Source of the DNA: an uncultured Collinsella sp. | GTDB taxonomy: Bacteria > Actinomycetota > Coriobacteriia > Coriobacteriales > Coriobacteriaceae | Reading direction: 5' to 3' | Length of the DNA: 5,430 nt | NCBI GenBank assembly: GCA_902494765.1 | Contig: CABUUK010000074.1 | Location: 1 to 5,430 of the forward strand | In this document: positions 1-5,430 of the stretch, piece after piece | Position numbering within the stretch: the stretch's first letter is position 1 | Layout: every line of letters begins with the position of its first letter | Made by a program: the position numbers and the translations under genes | The notes under the pieces: generated by a model | Seen by the model: only the letters and a program-made list of their open reading frames with translations | Databases searched by the model: none | Told to the model about the DNA's origin: nothing

Positions 1-2494
1 GGACAATGCCGCCACCCGCCATGGACATCGAAGCGGGCGCCACGGCAGACAGGATCTCCTCGTGGTAGTCGGGCTCGCTCTGCGACTTGACGAACTCGAC
101 AATCTCGTTGATTTCGTCGTCCGAGACAAAGCAGCCCTGAATACGGCGAGGCTTGCCCCAGTCGACCTTGGAAAACAGCATGTCGCCCAAACCGGTGAGC
201 TTTTCGGCACCCATCTGGTCAATGATGACGCGCGAGTCGATGCCCGTGGCAACGTTAAAGGCGATGCGGTTGGTGATGTTGGCCTTGATAAGGCCCGTCA
301 CCACGTTGGAGCTCGGACGCTGCGTAGCCACGATGAGGTGAATACCGGCGGCACGGCCCAGCTGCGCAATACGCACGATCGAGGCCTCGACATCCTTACC
401 GGCGACCATCATCAGGTCCGAGAGCTCGTCGATGATGATGACCAGGTAGGGCATCTTTTGCAGCGGGTTATCGTAATGCTCAAACTCGCCGGCGGCCTGC
501 TTTTCGTTGTAGGTCGAGATCTTACGCACGTTGAGACGCTCGAAGACCTTCAGGCGACGCTCCATCTCGGACACGGCCCATTGCAGAGCGCTCGCGGCCT
601 GCTTGGGCTCGGTCACTACAGGCACGTAAAGATGCGGCAGACCGTTATAGCCCGCAAGCTCGACGCGCTTGGGGTCGACCATGATCAGACGAACGTCCTC
701 GGGAAGGGCGCGCATGAGCAAGGTCGTGATGATGGAGTTGATCATGACCGACTTACCGGAACCCGTGGTACCGGCGATCAGCAGGTGGGGCATCTTGGCA
801 AGGTCAGCGACGACCGGCGTACCCTCGGCATCTCGACCGATGGCGAGCTCGAGCGGACCGCCCTTCACATAGGGAAGCACGTCGCCCAGGTTGACGTTCT
901 GGCGCTTGCGATTGGGGATCTCGATACCCACAAGCGAGGTGCCGGGGATCGGGGCAAAGATACGCACCGACTGGGCAGCAAGCGATAGCGCGATATCGTC
1001 CTCGAGGCTCGAAATCTTGCTCACGCGCTCGCCCTCGCCAGGTTGCAGCTTAAAGGTCGTCACCGTGGGGCCGGCGATCCAGCCGACCACGCGGGCACTA
1101 CGACCAAACTCCAGCAAGGTGGACTGAAGCGACTCGGCAGTCTGTTCCAGCTCCTTGTCAGAAGACGCGGAGGAAGCCGACTGCGGGTTGGCATGCAGAA
1201 TCTCAAGTGGCGGAAGTTTGAGGCCGTCCTCTTCTTCGCCCTCGTTATCTTCGGCGCCGCCGTCCGCTCCCCCATCGCTAGCCGCAGCCGATTCGACAGC
1301 ACTCAAGGCAGGCGCATCGGCAACCTTGGGATGCTTCAAGAAGTCGGGGATCTGAGGTGCTGCCGAGACAGGATTCACGGCAAACGGCGGCTCGGACTCG
1401 TCGATCTTATCGGGGTCGTCTTCCATCGAAAGCTGACCGGTTACCTGGTCGCGCTTTGCATGGCGACGCGGCAGCAAAGTTGTCTTTGCGGTCTCAATCG
1501 GAGCCTCGTCGTCCTCGTCATCGCCCTCGGTGAGCTCAATCTCGCTCTCGGACCAAGACGGGTCGGGCTCACTCGTATTGAGTTTGGGCGCAGCCTTGCC
1601 CTTCTTGGCATGGCGGCGCGGCAACAGCGTCGTCTTAGCGCGCTCAGCTTCCACGGCATCGGACACGTCGACAAACGGATCCTCGTCCTCGTCGTCATCG
1701 TCCAAAACCGGGTCCACATCGTTGCCCATGACCGTGGTCACGGCAGCATCGGAGCCCTTTTGACGAAGAATGCTCAGGTGAGGACGGGCAACGCCGGGCA
1801 CCGACAGGGCCTCATCGTCACCCCACGGACTCGCGTTAACATCGGCACGACGGCGCTCGGCAAAATCAGCCGCACGGTCGCGAGCAGAGCGCAAAACGCC
1901 GCCCACCGAAAAGCCGATGATGACCAGGCCCACGACGACAAGGCCCAACAGGACCACCATCGCGATAGGCTTACCCAGGGCATTCTGCAGCGCACTCGCA
2001 ATAAACGCACCAATGTAGCCACCCGAGGCGGACAGATTTTGCGGCGTGAACATAAGGTCGCACGAGTCGCTCGTACCTGGCACCATCAACGAAAGAATGG
2101 AGACGACGGCGATAAAGACCACGGCGCCGCCCGCAACAGAGCGCGCGTTGAGCGGCGAGTCCTCGCCTAAAAAGAGCGTGGCGGCAAACAGCAAAATGAC
2201 GATCGGCAGCACGTAGGCGCCCAGACCAAAGCCCAAGTGGTAGAAACCGGCAACCGCAGCCGTAACGGGCGCAGTCGCCGGCGAAATCACGGCAATAAAG
2301 GACGCAATCGCCAAGACGGCAATGACCACGCCGGCGATATCGCGGTTGGCCGAGGGCTCGACCAAGGGCTCGAAATCATCGAACTCGGACTCGTGACCCT
2401 TATTGGCACGCAGATGGGAACCGGCACCCTTAGCAGATGCCGGTTGGTTGTTGGCCTTATTGCCTTTGGCGTTTTTTGCAGATCCGCGCGCCAA
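1..2494 (-). CDS. ftsK: DNA translocase FtsK/SpoIIIE family, 3' end outside the window
   Basis: Hexameric, membrane-anchored, ATP-driven DNA pump that clears and sorts chromosome ends at the division septum. The 831 codons seen start at TTG 2494. Residues 1-50 are a polar N-terminus. About four membrane helices follow, near residues 52-71, 90-110, 119-138 and 176-195. A long, acidic, low-complexity linker runs from about 205 to 440. The alpha domain begins near 445, and the motor domain carries Walker A GTTGSGKS (575-582, Lys581) and Walker B LVIIIDE (684-690, Asp689/Glu690), then ATQRPSSNVVTGLIKANI, typical of the family. The reading stops at SEPDYHEEILSAV..., so the winged-helix gamma domain and the stop codon lie beyond the left edge. 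TTG is the only plausible start: the frame has a stop at 2524-2522, no other start codon lies between, GGAGGT sits 5 nt upstream, and the first in-frame ATG is inside the third membrane helix. The gene starts 1 nt after rnj. The family call is secure; the linker holds an unusual duplicated motif. Confidence 0.96.
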   Translation of the reverse strand, partial: MARGSAKNAKGNKANNQPASAKGAGSHLRANKGHESEFDDFEPLVEPSANRDIAGVVIAVLAIASFIAVISPATAPVTAAVAGFYHLGFGLGAYVLPIVILLFAATLFLGEDSPLNARSVAGGAVVFIAVVSILSLMVPGTSDSCDLMFTPQNLSASGGYIGAFIASALQNALGKPIAMVVLLGLVVVGLVIIGFSVGGVLRSARDRAADFAERRRADVNASPWGDDEALSVPGVARPHLSILRQKGSDAAVTTVMGNDVDPVLDDDDEDEDPFVDVSDAVEAERAKTTLLPRRHAKKGKAAPKLNTSEPDPSWSESEIELTEGDDEDDEAPIETAKTTLLPRRHAKRDQVTGQLSMEDDPDKIDESEPPFAVNPVSAAPQIPDFLKHPKVADAPALSAVESAAASDGGADGGAEDNEGEEEDGLKLPPLEILHANPQSASSASSDKELEQTAESLQSTLLEFGRSARVVGWIAGPTVTTFKLQPGEGERVSKISSLEDDIALSLAAQSVRIFAPIPGTSLVGIEIPNRKRQNVNLGDVLPYVKGGPLELAIGRDAEGTPVVADLAKMPHLLIAGTTGSGKSVMINSIITTLLMRALPEDVRLIMVDPKRVELAGYNGLPHLYVPVVTEPKQAASALQWAVSEMERRLKVFERLNVRKISTYNEKQAAGEFEHYDNPLQKMPYLVIIIDELSDLMMVAGKDVEASIVRIAQLGRAAGIHLIVATQRPSSNVVTGLIKANITNRIAFNVATGIDSRVIIDQMGAEKLTGLGDMLFSKVDWGKPRRIQGCFVSDDEINEIVEFVKSQSEPDYHEEILSAVAPASMSMAGGGIV
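1454..1639 (-). repeat. Duplicated 12-residue motif in the FtsK linker
   Basis: The motif AKTTLLPRRHAK occurs twice in the FtsK linker, encoded at 1639-1604 (residues 286-297) and 1489-1454 (residues 336-347), with starts 150 nt apart. Each copy follows an acidic block (DDDDEDED; GDDEDDE) and is followed by another basic residue. The two 36-nt copies differ at 7 positions, all synonymous, so the peptide is identical while the DNA has drifted. This looks like a maintained short binding motif rather than a fresh duplication; its partner is unknown. Confidence 0.85.
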
Positions 2495-2495
2495 A

Positions 2496-4166
2496 CTAAA
2501 CCTCCATGACGACCGGGATGATCATCGGACGAGTGCGCGTACGGCTCCAGATAAAGTTGGAGAGCGAGTCGCGCACGGCCTTGCGAATGGCATCGGAACC
2601 GCTGCTGGTAAAGCTAAACTTACCCTTCTCGATCGTCTTCATAATAGACGCGGAGGCATCCTCGGAGAACTGGTCGTCGATGGCAAACGAGACGCCGCGG
2701 CCCGAGAACTCGATGGCCTCGATCTTCTTGTGCTTGAGCGAGACGATGGCAACAGCGGTAACCATACCGTCGTTGGCGAGCTTCTGGCGATCGCGCAAGA
2801 CGATGGGGTCGGTATCGCCGATACGCAGGCCGTCGACGTAGACGACGCCGGACTCGACGGGCGTACCGCGCTTGACGATACCGCCGCGCATCTCGAGCGT
2901 GTCGCCGTTATCGAGGATAAAGATGTGATCATCCTTGATGCCCATCTTACGAGCAAGCTGGGCATGGGCACGCAGATGCACGGCCTCGCCGTGAACCGGC
3001 ATAAAGTAGGTGGGCTTGGCCATGGCCATCAGGAGCTTGAGTTCTTCCTGGCTACCGTGACCGGAGACGTGAACGAGAGCGCGGTTCTTATCCCACACGT
3101 CGCAACCGAGCTTGGCCAGGCTGTTGACGACCTGCTGGACGGCTTTCTCATTGCCGGGAACAGGAGTTGCCGAGAGGATAACGGTATCGCCCTCGTGGAT
3201 GGAGAGCGTCTTGTGCTCGCCATTGGCCATGCGGGACAGGGCCGACAGCGGCTCGCCCTGCGAACCGGTGCACATGACGACAATCTTGTCGTCAGGCAGG
3301 TTATCAATGTCAAAGGCATCGATGATATCGGCGTCGTCGATGTTGAGGTAGCCAAGCTCGCGCGCCACGCGGGTGTTAGTGAGCATGGAGCGACCGGTCA
3401 CAACGACCTTACGGCCGCACTTGCGGGCGGCATCGCAGATCTGCTGCAAACGATGGATGTGGCTCGAGAACGACGCGACGAACACGCGACCCGGGGCGTT
3501 CTTGATGGCGTGCAGCAGGTTGGGACCAACCTCGGCCTCTGACTTGGTAAAGCCGGGAACCGTGGCATTGGTGGAGTCGGAAAGCAGTAGGTCGATGCCC
3601 TGCTTGGCAAAGCGGCTGATAGCGGCATAGTCGGGCGTAACGCCGTCGATGGGCGTCTGGTCGAGCTTAAAGTCGCCGGTGTGCATAACGGTGCCCTGGT
3701 TAGTGCGAATGAACACGCCCAGAGCGCCGGGGATGGAGTGCGTCATCGAGAAGAAGTCGAGCGAGATGCCACCGAGATTGACATGGCTTCCGCCCTTGAC
3801 CTCGCGGAACTTGGGCGCGCGGATTCGGAACTCAGAGAGCTTGCCCTCGATAAAGCCAAGCGTCAGCTTGCTCGAGAAGATGGGCACCTTGTTGTTGAGG
3901 TCCTGCAGCAGATACGGAAGCGAACCGGTGTGGTCCTCGTGGCCGTGGGTGACGACGATACCGCGGAGCTTCTCCTCGTTTTCAAGAACGTAGGTGTAGT
4001 CAGGAAGCACCAGGTCGATACCAGGCTGGGAGTCGTCGGGGAACATGAGGCCAGCGTCGACGAGCACCATGTCGTCGCCGCACTCGAAGACCGTCATGTT
4101 CTTGCCGATGCCGTCAAGGCCGCCGAGCGGAATGATCTTCAAGGGAGATGATTTTTTAGCTGCCAT
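2496..4166 (-). CDS. rnj: Ribonuclease J
   Basis: Metallo-beta-lactamase/beta-CASP ribonuclease acting in the cytoplasm as endonuclease and 5'-3' exonuclease in mRNA decay and rRNA maturation. The gene is complete at 556 residues, the normal size for the family. The N-terminus LKIIPLGGLDGIGKNM is typical. The zinc-site residues are all visible: HGHEDH at 74-79 (His74, His76, Asp78, His79), His143 in MTHSIPG, Asp165 in HTGDFK, and His392 in FMPVHGE. The beta-CASP part includes SDSTNA (196-201), ASFSSHIHR (231-239), CTGSQGEP (299-306) and HVSGHGSQEEL (366-376). Residues from about 450 form the C-terminal domain. ATG 4166 is the most upstream start, because an in-frame TAA lies just before it (4172-4170). 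The AAAGGA at 4186-4181 is 14 nt away, a longer spacing than ideal. pnp lies upstream on the same strand and ftsK follows 1 nt after the stop. I see no missing catalytic residue; a paralogue elsewhere in the genome cannot be excluded. Confidence 0.97.
   Translation of the reverse strand: MAAKKSSPLKIIPLGGLDGIGKNMTVFECGDDMVLVDAGLMFPDDSQPGIDLVLPDYTYVLENEEKLRGIVVTHGHEDHTGSLPYLLQDLNNKVPIFSSKLTLGFIEGKLSEFRIRAPKFREVKGGSHVNLGGISLDFFSMTHSIPGALGVFIRTNQGTVMHTGDFKLDQTPIDGVTPDYAAISRFAKQGIDLLLSDSTNATVPGFTKSEAEVGPNLLHAIKNAPGRVFVASFSSHIHRLQQICDAARKCGRKVVVTGRSMLTNTRVARELGYLNIDDADIIDAFDIDNLPDDKIVVMCTGSQGEPLSALSRMANGEHKTLSIHEGDTVILSATPVPGNEKAVQQVVNSLAKLGCDVWDKNRALVHVSGHGSQEELKLLMAMAKPTYFMPVHGEAVHLRAHAQLARKMGIKDDHIFILDNGDTLEMRGGIVKRGTPVESGVVYVDGLRIGDTDPIVLRDRQKLANDGMVTAVAIVSLKHKKIEAIEFSGRGVSFAIDDQFSEDASASIMKTIEKGKFSFTSSGSDAIRKAVRDSLSNFIWSRTRTRPMIIPVVMEV
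2500..2505 (-). promoter_or_regulatory. Ribosome binding site of ftsK inside the end of rnj
   Basis: On the minus strand GGAGGT lies within the last codons of rnj (ATG GAG GTT TAG), 5 nt before the TTG at 2494. Its strength and spacing decide the non-ATG start of ftsK. Ribosomes finishing rnj would stop directly on this site, so translation of the two genes is probably coupled. Confidence 0.8.
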
Positions 4167-4291
4167 AGGTTAGTGTGGTTTCCTTTCTTCGAAACGGGTC
4201 TGGAACAACCGACGGGGCGCTTCTGGCAAACCGACCGCCGGGAACGTACAACAATGCATCGCAGAGTCGATGCAATAACCATAGTATGATA
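4167..4291 (-). promoter_or_regulatory. Leader and possible promoter of rnj-ftsK
   Basis: This stretch upstream of rnj has no coding signal. On the minus strand TATCAT (4291-4286) and the overlapping TACTAT (4286-4281) resemble a -10 box, with TTG-rich sequence upstream (near 4301-4311) as a weak -35. Transcription from here would give a leader of about 110 nt. A 7-bp dyad, TGCATCG-6 nt-CGATGCA (4255-4274), lies just downstream of the putative -10 and could be an operator or a small leader hairpin. The weak SD AAAGGA is at 4186-4181. The promoter call is tentative; the -35 match is poor. Confidence 0.3.
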
Positions 4292-4351
4292 CCCATTTGC
4301 ACAACAACAGACCACCCATGCATCAAAGCCCCATCTGAACCTGTGTATCCC

Positions 4352-4498
4352 GCCGGTCAGGGCTCAGCGGCCCCGGCACGGGCTAAGTTTCCTGCTCTAC
4401 AGTCCTGCTCACGACGGAGGCCACATTAAGTGGCCTCCTGTTCGTGCGGAACTCGCGATAAACTTAGCCAGTGCCGGGGCCGCTGAGCCCTGACCTGC
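4352..4498 (-). repeat. Palindromic element E1 (147 bp, variable arms, conserved core)
   Basis: Long inverted repeat: the arm at 4352-4390 is complementary to 4460-4498 with 2 mismatches in 39 (the inner 36 bp, 4355-4390/4460-4495, have 1). The arms enclose a 69-nt core (4391-4459) that, read on the minus strand, begins ATCGCGAGTTCCGCACG and ends TGTAGAGCAGG. Inside the core is a hairpin with a 9-bp stem and 5-nt loop (4416-4424/4430-4438; GGAGGCCAC on the plus strand). The core, plus AAGTTT/AAACTT at the arm bases, is shared with the element at 4621-4767, in opposite orientation; the outer arms are not. As RNA or single-stranded DNA it would fold into a very stable rod with an internal hairpin. 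I do not recognise the family. It might be a non-autonomous repeat, a structured RNA or a processing or termination structure. No ORF is supported. Confidence 0.85.
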
Positions 4499-4620
4499 CA
4501 ATATGAGATAGGTTTATTTTGGTAGGTTTTATCAGGGGAAATACTGCTGTGTCTATCTACTGATCTGAAATCTGACTACTGAATAGACTGTCTAACTAAA
4601 TAGCGAGCGGCACTAACCAG
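4499..4620. other. AT-rich spacer between the two palindromic elements
   Basis: These 122 bp are about 39% GC (47 G+C), against roughly 60% in the genes. There is no credible ORF. It holds a repeated CTACTGA (4557-4563, 4576-4582) inside a short inverted repeat GTCTAT/ATAGAC (4551-4556/4583-4588), and two T-rich GGTTTTAT-like stretches (4511-4532). The elements E1 and E2 read outward from it, so it is the natural place for promoters if they are transcribed. On the minus strand TAGACA, 18 nt, TAAAAC is a weak candidate driving E1. No function can be assigned. Confidence 0.5.
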
Positions 4621-4767
4621 CCCTTTTGCTTGCGCCCGGGAGGGACGCATATGAAGTTTATCGCGAGTTCCGCACGCAAAGGAAAGCACTTAATGTGCTT
4701 TCCGTCTTGCGCAGGATTGTAGAGCAGGAAACTTCATATGCGGCCCTCCCGGGCGCAAGCAAAAGGG
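4621..4767 (+). repeat. Palindromic element E2 (147 bp, variable arms, conserved core)
   Basis: The arm at 4621-4659 is complementary to 4729-4767 over 39 bp with a single mismatch (A against C; plus-strand AGGGACGCAT against AGGGCCGCAT). The 69-nt core (4660-4728) begins ATCGCGAGTTCCGCACG and ends TGTAGAGCAGG, matching the E1 core at 58 of 69 positions. The inner hairpin is GGAAAGCAC-TTAAT-GTGCTTTCC (4681-4703). Three of its nine pairs differ from E1, each by a compensatory double change. The right arm overlaps the 3' half and T-run of the pnp terminator (4761-4767), and the left arm carries the inverted copy of that sequence (CCCTTTTGC). This suggests that at least one arm derives from local sequence. 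The family is unknown to me; the element is well defined, its role is not. Confidence 0.87.
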
Positions 4768-4790
4768 CGACCCCCTTAGGAGTCGCCCTT
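4761..4790 (-). terminator. Intrinsic terminator of pnp
   Basis: On the minus strand AAGGGCGAC (4790-4782) and GTCGCCCTT (4771-4763) form a 9-bp stem around a 10-nt loop, followed by a short T-run (TTTT, 4764-4761). It lies 23 nt downstream of the pnp stop codon, the expected place. The T-run is short, so termination may be incomplete. Its distal half is also the end of the right arm of E2, so the terminator stem and the E2 rod would compete for these bases in a read-through RNA. Confidence 0.75.
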
Positions 4791-4813
4791 GTTGAGCTGC
4801 TTATGTTTAGCTG

Positions 4814-5430
4814 TTACTCGGCGTCGTGGTGACGGCGGGGCTTGCGGCCTCCGTTGTCGCCGGGACGGCGCGGACGGTCGCTGCGCTCGGAGCGCTCGCG
4901 ACGCGGACGCTCACGACGCTGGAAGTGCTCGCCGTCGCCCTCGGAGGCACCCTCGGCGCGAGCCGGGGCCTCGGGCTTATCCAGACGATCGAGCGAGATC
5001 TTGCCGCGATCGTCGACCTCGATGACGACGACCTTGACCTCGTCGCCCACGTTGAGGACGTCCTCGACCTTCTCCACGCGGCCCTTGGCGACGCGGGAGA
5101 TGTGCAGCAGGCCGTCCTTGCCGGGCAACAGGTTCACGAAGGCACCGAAGGGCTGGATGGAGACCACGCGACCGGTGTACTCCTCGCCCGGCTCGGGAAC
5201 CTTGATGATGAGCTTGATGCGCTCGACAGCCTGGTCGACGGACTCGCCGGTGCCGCCGACAAAGACGGTACCGTCCTCCTGGATGTCGACCGAGGCGCCG
5301 GTCTCGTCCTGGATGCCGCGGATGACCTTACCGCCGGAACCGATGACGTCGCGGATCTTGTCGGTCGGAACCTGAATGGAGACGATGCGCGGAGCGGTGC
5401 TGCGCGTGGTGTGGCGCGGCTCGGGGATCA
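4814..5430 (-). CDS. pnp: Polynucleotide phosphorylase, C-terminal part
   Basis: PNPase is a trimeric 3'-5' phosphorolytic exoribonuclease that degrades mRNA and trims RNA 3' ends. Only the last 204 codons are in the window; the start and both RNase PH-like catalytic domains lie beyond the right edge. What is seen is the RNA-binding end. The KH domain runs over about PRIVSIQVPTDKIRDVIG to VERIKLII, with the GxxG loop as GSGG in DVIGSGGKVIRGI. The S1 domain follows (EEYTGRVVSIQPFGAFVNLL through GLLHIS to GKISLDRLD). After it comes a tail of about 55 residues rich in Arg, Glu and Ser (RRERPRRERSERSDRPRRP), ending RRHHDAE; this is probably disordered and RNA-binding. KH plus S1 in this order, with this spacing, distinguish it from other S1 proteins. 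The stop is TAA (4816-4814) and an intrinsic terminator follows. The next gene on the same strand is RNase J. Confidence 0.95.
   Translation of the reverse strand, partial: IPEPRHTTRSTAPRIVSIQVPTDKIRDVIGSGGKVIRGIQDETGASVDIQEDGTVFVGGTGESVDQAVERIKLIIKVPEPGEEYTGRVVSIQPFGAFVNLLPGKDGLLHISRVAKGRVEKVEDVLNVGDEVKVVVIEVDDRGKISLDRLDKPEAPARAEGASEGDGEHFQRRERPRRERSERSDRPRRPGDNGGRKPRRHHDAE

Noticed and set aside
62..988. Long plus-strand open frame of 308 codons
   Set aside because: It lies antisense to the FtsK motor domain, whose Walker motifs are intact on the minus strand; high GC makes such shadow frames common.
2403..3542. Plus-strand open frame of 379 codons opposite rnj
   Set aside because: It is antisense to a complete RNase J with all metal ligands; its composition (rich in D, G, H, V, R) is typical of a reverse-strand shadow.
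4175..4429. Small plus-strand ORF of 84 codons upstream of rnj
   Set aside because: It runs across the rnj leader into the arm and core of E1, has no evident SD and no recognisable protein features.
4499..4620. Sigma-70 promoters in the AT-rich spacer
   Set aside because: Candidates such as TAGACA-18-TAAAAC match only partly and AT-rich DNA yields such matches readily; not listed as separate features.
4352..4767. CRISPR array
   Set aside because: There are only two repeat copies, in opposite orientation and with long self-complementary arms; no regular direct repeats or spacers.
4352..4767. Retron or REP/RAYT unit (GTAG occurs in the core; ends are complementary)
   Set aside because: No reverse transcriptase or Y1 transposase gene lies in the window and a GTAG tetranucleotide is expected by chance; kept only as something to check genome-wide.
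4626..4832. Small plus-strand ORF of 68 codons
   Set aside because: It spans all of E2, the pnp terminator and the end of pnp; the palindromic structure explains the sequence better than coding.

Overview
The window is about 60% GC and all three protein genes read leftwards on the minus strand. Codon usage, the protein sequences and the gene content suggest a gut actinobacterium of the class Coriobacteriia, possibly Collinsella or a relative. This is an inference from recognition; no database search was made.

Layout, in order of transcription (right to left): (1) 5430-4814, the C-terminal 204 codons of polynucleotide phosphorylase (pnp), holding the KH and S1 RNA-binding domains and an Arg-rich tail; (2) 4790-4761, an intrinsic terminator for pnp; (3) 4813-4167, a gene-free stretch of about 650 bp holding two related 147-bp palindromic elements, E2 (4621-4767) and E1 (4352-4498), in opposite orientation around a 122-bp spacer of about 39% GC; (4) a short leader and then a complete ribonuclease J gene (4166-2496); (5) an FtsK/SpoIIIE DNA translocase that begins 1 nt after the rnj stop with a TTG codon and runs off the left edge after 831 codons, before its DNA-reading gamma domain.

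PNPase (3'-5' phosphorolysis) and RNase J (endonuclease and 5'-3' exonuclease) are the two main RNA-decay nucleases of many Gram-positive bacteria, and here they are neighbours on one strand. rnj and ftsK are almost certainly one transcription unit with coupled translation. pnp appears to be separated from them by its terminator and the two palindromes.

The most unusual content is the E1/E2 pair. Both have a conserved 81-nt centre (a 69-nt core flanked by AAGTTT/AAACTT; 58 of 69 core positions identical). In the inner hairpin of the core, three base pairs differ by compensatory double changes. The outer arms, about 33 bp beyond the conserved centre, are nearly perfect inverted repeats within each element but show no evident similarity between elements. 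An element with a fixed centre, a fixed length and locus-specific self-complementary arms is not one I can name. A second, smaller oddity is a 12-residue motif, AKTTLLPRRHAK, used twice in the acidic linker of FtsK, with only synonymous differences between the two DNA copies.
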